This document shows, piece after piece, positions 13,200-23,752 of a stretch of 64,000 bases of DNA. Positions within the stretch are counted from its first letter, which is position 1, and every line of letters begins with the position of its first letter. Below the pieces are notes generated by a model. That model was not told the DNA's origin. It saw only the letters and a program-made list of their open reading frames with translations, and did no database searches. The translations under genes were made by a program, and so were the position numbers. Source of the DNA: Phyllostachys edulis. Its lineage: Eukaryota > Streptophyta > Magnoliopsida > Poales > Poaceae. The stretch lies in assembly GCA_036346405.1 (NCBI GenBank), contig CM070559.1, forward strand, positions 39,407,889 to 39,471,888, written 5' to 3'.

Positions 13200-13800
13200 A
13201 TGAAGGTCAAATATGTTGTTTCTACAGTGATATGTAGCTACAGCATTTTTTTCCCTATAGGAAAACCGCTATAATGCTTTGATGCATGCTACACTACTAC
13301 GATGATCACGGTTACCCCTTTTTATGCAATGGTTGTGGTAGCTACTGCACGTCAGTGTGCATGTGCATTAACTACACAACTACGAAGGATCATGTTCATA
13401 GTTGCTTGCACGCAGACGATAGGGCATTTATATAGTAGAAACAATTTTCAAATAATTATTTTTCTAAACAATATTTTAAAAATAAACCCCACCAAACTTA
13501 TTTCAAAAAAACGGACCATTCTTTCCACGCAGTCTTCGTTGGTGTGGCAAATCAATTAACCTTCCCACGCCACGGGCAAGTCCCAAACTTATTTTTAAAA
13601 AGTACCCTTTTCGCCATGCAGCCATTAGCACATGATCAAATATTAGCAAAAATATCAAATAATAAAAATAATCCTCTAGCAGTCTTCTGTATCGAAATAG
13701 ATCAAGAGTCGAGTCCAAAATAACTCCAAACCACGTAGTCAGTTTGAAGATCGCGGATATTATGTGATTTGCAATATAATAAAAATAATTAGATAGAGGA
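13200..13800 (+). repeat. Diverged copy of part of the 43-63 kb tandem unit
   Basis: It shares an ordered series of blocks with 54720-55130: GTAGCTACAGCA, CAATGGTTGTGGTA, AATAAACCCCACCAAA, CACGGGCAAGTCCCAAACTT, AGAGTCGAGTCCAAA, then AGTTTGAAGATCGCGGATAT and GTGATTTGCAATATAATA. Identity is clearly lower than between the three tandem units, so this copy is older or separate. It is in the same orientation as the array. Its biological nature is unknown. Confidence 0.7.
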
Positions 13801-14953
13801 GTGCGCTACACAGCGCCCAGATAACAATCTATGATGTGGTAAGAAAGCGTAGGATGAAGTTCTTGTCACCTTGGTAAGCACTGAAGCATGTACGTTTTTA
13901 GTTGAAATTTTTGCAATGCTACTTTCAGCACTATGCCATTATGTACCATTTTTAGCCTCAACTTTGTAAAACAATTTACCATGTAGATGATATGACATGT
14001 ATATGATTCAATTTAGATCCATCTTACACAACAGAAATATGCAAGTAACATGAACAATTAATCCAAATTGGTTTCTGCCAATATTATAAGCACTACCACA
14101 GGACAGGCTTCATTGATTAGAATATCACGTTACGAAAAGGAATGATTATCTGCAACTGCGAGTATGATTGGATTGGAACCTTAAAGCAAGATTAAGCCAA
14201 ATACAAATGGCCTTACCTGATCTTCACACCATTCTTTGAGTTTGAGATTGGGCCTTTTTTTCAGAGAAAGCCACAAGAAGCTGACCACCTGAAATTGTAG
14301 TGGAACAAAGGAGTAAACTGTCCATGAACATTCAAAGAGATGAATGATGTTAAGAAAACGATTTCTAATCTACTTAACAACAAACCAGAGTTATGATATG
14401 ACAATAGAACTATGACATCTTCCTGAATAGCAAAACTTAGTTCCTATGCAAAATCGAGGATCACATGAATTTTTATGTAGGGAAAACCATTCAATCGAAA
14501 AGACAAATGAAGCTTTTATATAAAAATCCAATTTTAGGTGGGAACATCCATGAATGGTGAAGCTAACTAAGGTCAGCAAAATTTGTCTGATAGAATCTTT
14601 ATTTCCCATAAAATCTAATCAAAGGATGCTAAGGGAACTACACACATCTTATATTTGCTAAAAGCATTGTTCGAAACTCTAAATATTTTCATCTGTGCAC
14701 ACATGGCAACCACCTATTGTAGCATGATGAAGTCTCCGTAAATATGGAACTGGCCAAAAAACAAAGGTATCGCAGATTGGAAAAGTTGAATGTTTTTTAT
14801 GAAAGAATGTTGTGTTGATGTTCTGCAACTTCACCTAACAACTCAATTGGGAGGCAAAATAGGCAATTAGGAATTACTTACAATGCCTGGCTATCACTGT
14901 CGTTCTATTGCATTGACCTCTACAAAGTACAAAACACTGGAAATTACATCATT
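13801..14953. other. Unassigned sequence downstream of the Tim8-like exons
   Basis: No complete gene was seen. On the minus strand, 14217-14290 reads like an internal exon (acceptor TTTCAG/GTGG, open frame ending KLKEWCEDQ, donor CAG/GTAAGG), but the family was not recognised. A stretch at 14385-14440 could be a decayed continuation of the Tim8-like gene (GTKF-like string after an AG), but the match is too weak to claim. Confidence 0.35.
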
Positions 14954-16729
14954 TTAGGTTATTTTGTTGGGAACAACTTCTAAAGTGATGCATTTGTCCC
15001 AGCAAACAACAGTCAGCTTCGGCACAATCTCGTTTGCCATGGCCTTCCTCTTCTCTTCCTGCAGAGAAAATAAATGTGGTAATTAGATTTCTGCTGAAGT
15101 AACAATCGCCATGGCAATCTGCTTGAACAGGGGATTTTGAAAAAATAAATTAAAGGCATGGATCTTAATCACAAATGCTACAAAAGATATGCGAGGAGCT
15201 CCTTCAAGAGACATTGCTTAATCCTCCTATCCCCAGAGAATGAGAAAAAAAAAAGGAGATGCAAAACAATTTTTTGAGCATATAAGCAAACCAAGTTCTA
15301 CCCATTCACAATATCAGAAACCCATGATGAAGGCTTCTGCACCATGGTAGATGAAAATCAGTAGCCTTGCCAAATTTGGCCATCCCATCCCACCGTTTTT
15401 TTCTTGTATTGGATTATGTCGTGCAAAGCCTGATGTTATTTCAAATATAGCATGTAGCAACTTTTATGCACATGTTTCACCAAGGAAAGAACATGGCAAA
15501 ATAATACACAAATCAATTTTCTATTCTATCGCCATCAGGGATGCAGGTTGTAAATCGCTTGAAAAAATGCAAGGATAGTAAGCATCATGATCTTCTGGGA
15601 AATAATGTGCATCAACATAATATAGTACTAGAACAGGCAAGCACAGAATATAAATTTGCACATAAACAACAAGTCAACTCCATTATACGAATTACAGATG
15701 CACTTGGGGTTCAGGACTGTTCTAATTTCAGAATCTACCTTATGAACTAAATTGTTTCCCTGATAACATGAGGCCAGTTTTAGCTTCCTCTGAACAACCA
15801 TAATCATTAACTACAGGTTACCAGAAAACCACCAGCTAGGAGCGCGATTTCAATTCTACTCAGTTTAGTTGTTTGAAATCTGGCAAGCAAAGGGCTCCTA
15901 GCCTTATAGGAATAAAAATTCATTAATTGTCGAGGACAGCCAGGAGGCGCCTGAAACAAGAAAGCTTCCAGATGGTTTAGTTTAGGGTCAGGGTTATGAA
16001 TAGTTGTACACAAGGAATTGGTCAAAATCCACTACCAGAAGCTTAGACTAACTCCAGTTGTACGATTGATTTGAGACCCTTATGACAATTGAACCAGCTT
16101 TGAGGCCAAAAGAACCCCCATTATCAAGAAACATCACTTATGCAGTGTGACGGGTACATCCACTCGATATGTCTGGAATACCATCATCTTCCCAAACACA
16201 CCTAAAATTCTAGTGCCGGTTTCCATCTCAATTGCAAATTGCATCACATCTGTAAACCCCAAATTCAGGGGGCACTCTTACTCTTAGCTAAAAACCATTT
16301 GCTGTTTATGCCCAGAAATTCTAGTACACTGATGAATGCTGCCAAACAAATAATGAGAAAAAAAAAGAAATACAAATTCCACATAGAAGCTAACGACTAG
16401 AACACAAAAGGAATATATCGAAGCCCGAAGCTATGATATTTTCACTGCAGATGCTGAGCATATGGAGACAAATCACCGATTAGATCACAAGAAAAGTTGT
16501 CGCAAAAACAAAAGAAAAAGCCTACACCGCAAAGAGGCTACGAAAATCATGGCTAGTTGATCAACGGAAGGGCCGAATGGCCGATGGGTACCAAAAAAAT
16601 CAAGAAAAGGGGGGTTGTTTCTGTTTCCCCAAAGGTTTATGTCTAGGTCTAGGTTGGGTGGATGATTAACAAAATACCTACCTCTAAGAGCGCCTGCATT
16701 CGCTGGTTGTTGAGAGACGAAGCATCCAT
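14954..16729 (-). pseudogene. Tim8-like small Tim protein gene, truncated
   Basis: Small Tim proteins are intermembrane-space chaperones that guide membrane proteins to the mitochondrial TIM22 complex; Tim8 pairs with Tim13. Exon 1 (16682-16729) starts at ATG and reads MDASSLNNQRMQALLE, followed by a GTAGGT donor. Exon 2 (14954-15058) follows a TTCTCTGCAG acceptor and reads EEKRKAMANEIVPKLTVV then CWDKCIT, the first CX3C motif with the Tim8-type context. The exons join in frame across a 1.62-kb intron. After CWDKCIT the frame diverges (LEVVPNKIT, stop), so the second CX3C motif, which intact family members need for folding, is missing. The open product is about 50 residues against the usual 70-80. 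It is either a pseudogene or a gene with a worn or unrecognised third exon. Copia element 1 begins about 500 bases upstream of the ATG. Confidence 0.65.
15059..16681 (-). other. Intron 1 of the Tim8-like gene
   Basis: The interval between the GTAGGT donor (16681) and the CTGCAG acceptor (15059). It is AT-rich with no recognised domain. Short open frames near 15351-15750 look like chance. Confidence 0.55.
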
Positions 16730-17233
16730 AGCTCGCTCGCTCTCCTCTTTTGTCTCCTCCCTTCCCTTCCCCTTCCTTCTCCCGTTGGCAATAGATGTGG
16801 ATTCCCAAACTGGTGCCACGTGCGCAGAGGACCTTCCCAAGCTGGTGTTGCGTGCGTAGAGGACCTCGGCGGCATTGACGCTGTTGTCTCCGCACGGCCT
16901 TGCCTCCTCCTTGCCCTCTCCGTTATCCACCACCGTCGATTGGCCTCCTCAATCGCCTGTCGATTCCCTGCTCTCCAACGCCGTGGTCGCCGAAGTGGCC
17001 TCCCGGTTCTCCACCGCCGCTGCTCCGCCTCCTCGTCCACCTGCAACCACCGGCATATCCGCCAGATGGGAGGCCGACAGCGCGTGTAGGTGGCGACGGT
17101 GCATGAGGATATGGCGGTCACTCGGGGTGGATCTGCAGGCGACGACCGAATGGTGGGGGTGGTGGACGGAAGGAGAGCCCCCGGTGGCGACGAATGCTGG
17201 AGAGCTCCAGGCGACCAGCTGCGAAGGTGCTAG

Positions 17234-17545
17234 TGATAGAAAACATTTACCGTCCGACGCGTTTGAGAAGGAGCCGGTCATCGCGTTTGGGGAAGATGAA
17301 GTCAGTGACGGCGGCGTCGATCCGGCGACGGGGACGGCGGCGGAGTTTCCCGTCGCTGACTGCGCGCCCTCTAGATCGGTCTAGGGTTTTGTCGGTGGGG
17401 AGGTCGGCTCAGGTCAACCTCGTGAGTCGAGCCACCGGCCCCCACCCTCTATTTATAGCGCCTTGCGTGACGACGGGCCCATCGGCCGGTGGTTGGGCGC
17501 CCCGATCGCCCCCGATCAGGGCGCGGATCTGAGATCAATCTAACA
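17234..17545 (-). repeat. Copia element 1, 3' LTR
   Basis: Begins TGATAGAAAACATTTACC and ends GAGATCAATCTAACA in plus-strand reading. About 312 bases; it matches 22823-23142 over almost its whole length, apart from indels near the middle and right end. Confidence 0.95.
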
Positions 17546-17558
17546 TTCTTCCTCTTGA
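17546..17558 (-). promoter_or_regulatory. Copia element 1 polypurine tract
   Basis: The minus strand reads a purine run (AAGAGGAAGAA) directly next to the 3' LTR, the expected plus-strand primer. Confidence 0.75.
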
Positions 17559-18500
17559 TCTCAATCTGTGCTTTAACTTTAATTACTTTTAACTTTACTC
17601 ATTCCATCACATATTAGTGCACAGAACATGTCTCATCGTCACGGTCAATTGCCGATAGATTTAATGACTACAATACACCTCTCTGCTTACAAATAGTTAC
17701 TTTAATCTTTTGGGCCATCTTTTAGTCCAGAATCATAGGCTTTCCTTAAACCCATGCCGCTACATGTTCTCTGAACACGTTGGGTGGTAAGCCTTTAGTA
17801 AGCGGATCCGCTAACATCTTTCTTGTACTTATATGCTCAAGACTTATAATTTGATCCCGAACTTTATCTTTCACAACATAGTACTTTATGTCAATGTGTT
17901 TGGCAAAGACCACTTGACTTATTGTTGTGGGCATACGTTCTCTTGGGTTCATTATCGCGATACAACTTAAGTGGTCTATTGATGTCGTCAACCACTTTTA
18001 AACCGGTATGAACTTCTTTAGCCGTTCACCGCCTGTAGCCTCATAACATGCTACAAACTCGGCATACATTGTGGACGATGTAGTGACGGTTTGCTTTGAG
18101 CTTTTCCACGATATAGCTCCTCCTGCGAGAGTGAACACATATCCGGATGTAGACTTTCTATCATCTCCGCAAAATTAGAATCAGATACCCCACTATATGG
18201 AGTAAATCGATCTTACAGTATGTCATCATGAGGCCTTTTGTTCCTTGCAAATAACGCAAGACTTTCTTTATCAATTTCAATGTTCTATTCGAGATTGCTC
18301 GAATCGCCAAGTAACCCAGTAACAAAGGCTAAGTCGTATGTGCACACTTGAGCATCTTGTAAGCTTCCGACACCAAGCATATGGAACCGCTTTCATTTGA
18401 TCGAGCTCAGATTGGTTCTGGGGCATTGAAAATCCCCATATCTGTCGCCCTTGACTATAGGTGCGGTGAAGGACTACATTTATGCATCCCAAATTTCTTT
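17559..18500 (-). pseudogene. Copia element 1 RNase H region, broken
   Basis: The frame at 17746-17991 carries the RNase H tail (KHIDIKYYVVKDKV, then ADPLTKGLPP), typical of the copia polyprotein C-terminus. Upstream, 18000-18500 holds further RNase H sequence in shifted frames (for example a TSYTDADYAG-like region is no longer continuous). The domain would degrade RNA in the hybrid. Stops and shifts preclude activity. Confidence 0.75.
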
Positions 18501-18510
18501 AAGACTTTCT

Positions 18511-19170
18511 CTATGTATGTCTTTTGTGATAGTCCCAATATCCCTTTGTTTCTATCCGGTGAATTTCGATCCCTAGAACGAACGAAGCTTCACCAAGATC
18601 TTTCATATCAAAGTTTGAGGACAAAAACTTCTTTGTCTCGATGGCAGTGACATCACTACTAGCCAAGAGGATATCATCCACATACGTGATTAGGAAGATA
18701 AACTTCCCATCTTTAAACTTTGCATAAACACGCTTGTCCTCTACATTCTCTTTAAACCCAAATTTTCTTATTGTACTGTCAAACTTCAAGTACCACTGTC
18801 TTGAAGCTTGCTTTAACCCATAAATCGATTTCTTTAGGCGGCATCCCATTCTTTCATTTCCTTCCATGATAAAACCTTTCGGTTGTGCCATGTAAACATT
18901 TTCCTCCAAATCCCCATTAAGAAATGCCGTCTTTACATCCATCTGATGTAACTCTAAATCATAATGTGCTACTAATGCCATTATGATTCTGAAGGAATCT
19001 TTACATGAGACTGGAGAAAAGGTCTCATTGTAATCAATCCCTTCTCTTTGCGTAAAGCCTTTTGCCACAAGTCGCGCTTTGTATCTTTCTACATTCCCTT
19101 GGGAGTCAAGCTTTGTCTTGTAGACCCATTTACAGCCTACTGTTTTGGCTCCTTTAGGAATCATTTCCAA
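18511..19170 (-). pseudogene. Copia element 1 reverse transcriptase, partial open frame
   Basis: A 219-residue open frame contains the copia reverse transcriptase core: CKWVYKTKLDSQGNVERYKA, LVAKGFTQREGIDYNETFSP, QMDVKTAFLNGDLEENVYM, LKKSIYGLKQASRQWY, the active site YVDDILLAS, and LGEASFVLGIEIHR. The catalytic Asp pair is present. The listed first codon is not the biological start; this is an internal piece of the polyprotein. The frame is lost after the LGIEIHR block, so the enzyme is incomplete although the catalytic centre looks intact. Confidence 0.92.
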
Positions 19171-19670
19171 GTCCTAGACTTTATTAGCCTTCATGGACCT
19201 CATTTCCTCTTCCATGGCCTCAAGCCATTTTGAGGAATTTTCGCTTCTCATGGCTTCTTCAAATGAGGTGGGATCATCCTCCATTTGAAAATCCTCTGTA
19301 TGATAAATCTGATAATCATCAGAAATAGCTGATCTTCTTACTCTTTGAGACCTCCTCGGGGCCTCCTCATTTGGTATATCTTACATGCGAGGTCTTTGTT
19401 GCTCCCCCTCATCTGTGGCAATAGTTTCTATAGGATCCTGAAGAACAGGTTCCTCATTATCATTCATCGTTGCCACAGGAGGAACAATAACAGCAGTCTT
19501 GGCACCACGTTGTCTTGCATCGTCGGTGCAATGACAAAGCAGTAGTGTGAAGAATGGCTCTTGAATCATCGGAGTGGGCGCATACACCCGCTTCTCTTCA
19601 AGATCAATCTCACGAGCTACCATACTTCCTCTCATCATTTCACCCTCTAAGAAGACAGCGTGTCTCGTTT

Positions 19671-20213
19671 CTACAAACTTTGTATATCTGTGCGACAAGA
19701 GAAACGAAAACCTTTTGACTTTTCAGGGTAGCCAATGAAATGGCAACTTACTGTTTTGGGATCAAGCTTCCCAAGGTTTGGGTTAAATACTTTAGCCTCA
19801 GCAGGACTCCCCCACACACGTAAGTGGTTTAATGAGGGAACTCTTCCTGTCCACAACTCGTACGGTGTTTTGGGCACCGACTTACTAGGCACTCTGTTGA
19901 GAATATGAATGGCGGTTTTCAACGCCTCCATCCATAGACTCAATGGCAGTGTGGAATAGCTCATCATGCTTCGCACCATATCCATCAGAGTACGGTTGCG
20001 TCTTTCAGCTACTCCATTTTGTTGAGGTTCGCCCGGTGTAGAATACTGGGCTACTATACCATTTTCCTGTAAAAACCTTGCAAAAGGTCCAGGAACTTGT
20101 CCATATGGGGTATGTCGACCGTAGTACTCCCCCCCACGATCAGATCGGACTATCTTAATCTTTAAATCGTGTTGGTTTTCAACTTCAGCCTTAAATATCT
20201 TGAATTTATCCAA
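19671..20213 (-). pseudogene. Copia element 1 integrase core
   Basis: A 180-residue open frame includes VRSDRGGEYYGRHTPYG, QYSTPGEPQQNGVAERRNRT, and LKTAIHILNRVPSKSVPKTP, the rve core and following region of copia integrases. Two catalytic acidic residues (Asp in SDRGGEY, Glu in NGVAERRNRT) are visible. The zinc-binding part should lie between 20213 and 20495 but is interrupted. Integrase would insert the cDNA. The frame is open but not joined to its neighbours. Confidence 0.9.
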
Positions 20214-20494
20214 GGCTTCATTTCTTTCTTTGATTGGATAAATATATCCATAACGGAGTAATCATCTGTGAATGTTATGAGCGAGTCATAACCATCCACA
20301 CTTTTCACAGAAAAGGACCACAAATGTCTGTGTGAACAATTTGTAGAACTCCCTGCTTCTTTTGGCGTCTTTCTTAATTTTCTTTACATATTTTCCTTTA
20401 ATGCATTCTCTGCATTGTTCTAAGTCTGAGAACTCTAATGGAGGAAGAATGTCATTCTTAACTAGTCTTTCTATTCTCCCCCTCGAAATATGGC

Positions 20495-21733
20495 CTAAAC
20501 GACATTGCCATAATTTCGACGACGATCTAGAGTTCTCTTTCGTTTTACATTTACATTTGTAGACGAGGATTCATTCACTTTCTGCACGCCGACGTTCCCA
20601 TTATCGCACACGACATTCACATCATCACGTAATGATAACAAATAAAGCTCATTTTGTAAGATGGCAAGACCAACACATTCTTTATTAAACATTATTTCAC
20701 ACTTGCCGTTTCCAAAATGACAATCATAACCATTATTGTCCAAACATGAAACACTAATCAAATTCCTTTGTAAAGAGGGAACATAAAGAACATCTCTAAG
20801 TAAAAGAGTGAAGCCATCAGCTAGCTCTAATGAAAGATCGCCAACGGCTTCAACTTCAGCTTGGACTCCATTTGCGACTTTAACGCATCTTTCTTTTCTT
20901 TGCATAGTCCTCGTCGAACGGAATCCCTGTAAAGAATTAGCAACATGAACAGTTGCTCCTGAGTCAATCCACCAAGTAGATTTCGAATATTGTACATACA
21001 AGGATTCATTTATAAAGGTAATAATGTTCTCACCTTTCTTTGCCATTATCATCTTTAAGTAATCGGGACAGTCCTTCTTGTAGTGTCCCGTCTTCTTGCA
21101 GTGAAGACACTGATCTTTGTCTACTGCAAACTTATTTTGTTGAGGCTGATGGACATGAGCTTTTCCCTTGTTCTTTGAGGAGAAGTTACTGTTGAAGTTC
21201 TTTTTCTTGTTGTCCTTCACATAGTTGATAGAACCACCATGTGAGGATTTAAATCTTTCCTCCTCTTGCACACACATAGCTATGCACTTTTCTAAGTCCC
21301 ATTTCTCGTCAAGCATGTTATAGTTGACAACAAAGGTGTCAAACTTTTCCGGCAAGGAAGCAAAAATCAAATGAATAAGGAACTCATCCTTGAGAGCCAA
21401 ATCCATTGGTTTAAGCTTGGATGCCAAATTGCTCATCCTTAGTATGTGCTCTCTTATACCACTGCCACCACCAGAGTACCTTTCTGTCACAAGCTGCTTA
21501 ATCAGCTGTGTAGCATATGTCTTTGAAGAGCCAGTAAACTGACTCTTTATTTTCTCAAGGTATTCTGTGACAGTGTCACATTCTGCGATTGAGCCCGAGT
21601 GCAGCTCAATCGTGTTCTTTATCACACCATACATTTCTTGTTGGTCGTGGTCCATTCTTATGCTCAAGGTCATAAGACATCTGTAAGGAGCATGGTCCTC
21701 TGTCTTTTCTCGCCAAGCAAAGGTCATCCTCAT
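20495..21733 (-). CDS. Copia element 1 gag with zinc knuckle and protease
   Basis: A 412-residue open frame starting at ATG (21733). Residues about 30-165 form a copia gag domain (AECDTVTEYLEKIKSQFTGS, IREHILRMSNLASKLKPMDL). A zinc knuckle C-X2-C-X4-H-X4-C lies at residues 209-222 (CLHCKKTGHYKKDC), which binds element RNA. A protease active site WWIDSGATVHV lies at residues 254-264 with the catalytic Asp at 257. The gag N-terminus continues upstream in another frame (a NYGEWKKKIDLAF-like string near 21800-21850), so this ATG follows a frameshift and the natural start is lost. A truncated gag-protease could still be made; autonomous transposition is unlikely. Confidence 0.9.
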   Translation of the reverse strand: MRMTFAWREKTEDHAPYRCLMTLSIRMDHDQQEMYGVIKNTIELHSGSIAECDTVTEYLEKIKSQFTGSSKTYATQLIKQLVTERYSGGGSGIREHILRMSNLASKLKPMDLALKDEFLIHLIFASLPEKFDTFVVNYNMLDEKWDLEKCIAMCVQEEERFKSSHGGSINYVKDNKKKNFNSNFSSKNKGKAHVHQPQQNKFAVDKDQCLHCKKTGHYKKDCPDYLKMIMAKKGENIITFINESLYVQYSKSTWWIDSGATVHVANSLQGFRSTRTMQRKERCVKVANGVQAEVEAVGDLSLELADGFTLLLRDVLYVPSLQRNLISVSCLDNNGYDCHFGNGKCEIMFNKECVGLAILQNELYLLSLRDDVNVVCDNGNVGVQKVNESSSTNVNVKRKRTLDRRRNYGNVV

Positions 21734-22804
21734 TTTCTTTTCTCACTAGCGCCTCGGGCTCGATGGGGCGTCTTTGTGGTGAGGACCCAGTCCACCTCGG
21801 CCAAGATAAACGCTAAGTCTATCTTTTTCTTCCACTCCCCATAGTTATCTCATTTGAGAGTGGGGATCTCTTTGATACAACTCATCAAGTTGTATCCTTT
21901 GAAAAATAATTCAAATAAAAATGAGAACATAACACTCAAAATTATATGCCTTGTTTCCAACGTTGGTCAAAAATACGACATACAATTTTAATCTATACAT
22001 TAAATCTACATCACCGTTAGCGTAAATAGAAATAATGCATAAAATCATCAATTAAAATTATAATCTTGTTATTATCAACGTTGGTCAGAAAATAACAATA
22101 TCATAATTCACAACAATTCTCAAAAAATTAAATTCTCCCGTTGGTTCGAATTTAATTTAAAGAGTAATCAACATTAACTTTTGCAGCGGAAACTATGGAA
22201 ATTATATCTATTTTTCCAGAATTAAATTCTCCCGTTGGTTCGAATTTAATAATGAAAAAAAAAAAAAACATAATATCAAAAAATACGTAACAGGACCGGT
22301 CAACAAATAAAAATCCACCACTCATCACCTCCCCCTAAAAACCGGATCCAACTCCCCCACGTCCGGTCCAACAGGCGGCGGCGGCGGAGCGCCAAGAAGG
22401 GCGCTCTCTCTTGTGCCAAGCAGCGGGCGCTGCCTCGGCGCTTCATGCAAGACGGCAGCGGCCTTGGTTCTCATTGGCTGAGCGGCAAGAAGCGGGCGTC
22501 TTGACCTCGGCAGGCAGCAGCAGCGGCGCCAGATCATCTTGCTCGCGCTCCCGGCGGAGCGGCGGCGGTGAGGGCGGCGAACCTGGAGCGCCAGGCGCGA
22601 GGGGCGCAGCCACCTCAAGGTCATGCGGAGGTGGCGGCGCAAGACGCGAGCGGCAGCGATGCACTCATGGAGCAACGGCCATGGAGCGGCTTGAGGCGGC
22701 GCCGCGGGGACGACGCGACCGAGGTCAGCGACGCGAGCAGCGCGCGCTGGCGGCGGCGGCGGCGGCCCAAGGCCGGCCAGATCGTCCGATCCATAAATCC
22801 CAAA
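21734..22804 (-). other. Copia element 1 leader and damaged gag N-terminus
   Basis: Near the ATG, 21740-21880 encodes a frame-shifted gag N-terminal piece. AT-rich DNA with a repeated phrase AATTCTCCCGTTGGTTCGAA (about 22132 and 22222) and repeated AACGTTGGTCA-type words follows, then a GC-rich leader (22370-22790). The long open frames in the leader are low-complexity and not supported. Confidence 0.6.
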
Positions 22805-22822
22805 ACGAGGCTCTGATACCAT
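22805..22822 (-). promoter_or_regulatory. Copia element 1 primer binding site
   Basis: The minus strand reads TGGTATCAGAGCC just inside the 5' LTR, complementary to the 3' end of initiator tRNA-Met, the usual primer of plant copia elements. Confidence 0.93.
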
Positions 22823-23142
22823 TGATAGAAAACATTTACCGTCCGACGCGTTTGAGAAGGAGCCGGCCATCGCGTTCGGGGAAGATGAAGTCGATGTGGC
22901 GGCGATCCGGCGACGGGACGGCGGCGGAGCTTCCGTCGCCGATCGCGCGCCCTCTAGATCGGTCTAGGGTTTTGTCGGTGGGGAGGTCGGCTCAGGTCAA
23001 CCTCGTGAGTCGAGCCACCGGCCCCCACCCTCTATTTATAGCGCAGTGTGACGAAACCCATCGGCCGGTGGTGGTGGGCGCCCGATCGGCGCGGATCAAG
23101 GCCCGATTAGCCGTTGGGCTAATCGGTGAGATCAATCTAACA
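22823..23142 (-). repeat. Copia element 1, 5' LTR
   Basis: About 320 bases, TGATAGAAAAC...AATCTAACA in plus reading. It includes CTCTATTTATAGCGC near the middle-right, whose complement CTATAAATAGAG is a TATA-box candidate for the element's minus-strand promoter. Confidence 0.95.
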
Positions 23143-23719
23143 GACTAGATCTCGGCGGCGGAGGGAGAGGGGTTCAGAGCTTGGCGGAGATGGCCGATGG
23201 ATTCGGACTTCCATATTCGGCGGCGACACACAGTGGGGGCGGCGCTAGGAGGAATGGCAGGCGGCAGTGGCGGTGGGGTCCTAAGGGGCACGAGCGAGGT
23301 GGAGGGGAGGCACAGTGCTGGGAAAAGAAGGAGCGGCGGGTAGGGAATCGGGGGAGAGGGGATGGAAGGGAGGAGGCGGGGATGCTGAGGGTCGCGGGTA
23401 AGGCGGAGGGGGAGGAGGGGGTGTCGGGGGCGGTACGGCTGAGGAGGAGGAGGCGGGCGAGTGCGACGCGCGGGAGGGGTAACCCCAGGGCTAGGGGTGT
23501 GAAGTTGGGGCAGGTGGATCTGAGCCGTCTGTTCCAAGGCCGTGATCCCATGGTTTTGCACCACCGATCCCGGCCGCACGATTGTGATCCGACGGCTGTC
23601 GGTCGCACAACCGTGGACTTGGACACAATTCAAAAAACACGGGATTTTTCACAATACCTTTGACGTGGGGGGCTCCCAAAGGCAGCCGATCTCATTCACT
23701 TTAAGAAAGAGTAGATGTA
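23143..23719. other. GC-rich flank of copia element 1, no recognised gene
   Basis: This sequence was probably adjacent to 17233 before copia element 1 inserted. If so, it is part of the former upstream region of the Tim8-like gene. Overlapping open frames on both strands (for example 23145-23633) are Pro/Arg-rich GC artefacts. Confidence 0.4.
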
Positions 23720-23752
23720 CGCGCAAGCTCACATAGGAATAAAATAGAGCGT

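Larger units (their letters stand above)
17234..23142 (-). mobile_element. Full-length Ty1-copia retrotransposon 1, defective
   Basis: The element is bounded by two LTRs (17234-17545 and 22823-23142) and runs on the minus strand. In transcription order it holds 5' LTR, tRNA-Met primer site, GC-rich leader, gag with zinc knuckle, protease, integrase, reverse transcriptase, RNase H, purine tract and 3' LTR. Integrase before reverse transcriptase identifies Ty1-copia. Frames are broken between domains, so it is non-autonomous. The flanking bases GCTAG (left) and GACTA (right) resemble a damaged 5-base target duplication but are not identical. Several indels separate the LTRs, pointing to an old insertion or recombination. 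Confidence 0.95.

Noticed and set aside
14381..14445. Third exon of the Tim8-like gene with the second CX3C motif
   Set aside because: A GTKF...C string after an AG is suggestive, but alignment needs several indels and an in-frame stop follows soon.
22411..23148. 245-residue plus-strand frame covering the copia element 1 5' LTR
   Set aside because: Antisense GC-rich leader and LTR sequence; explained by the element.
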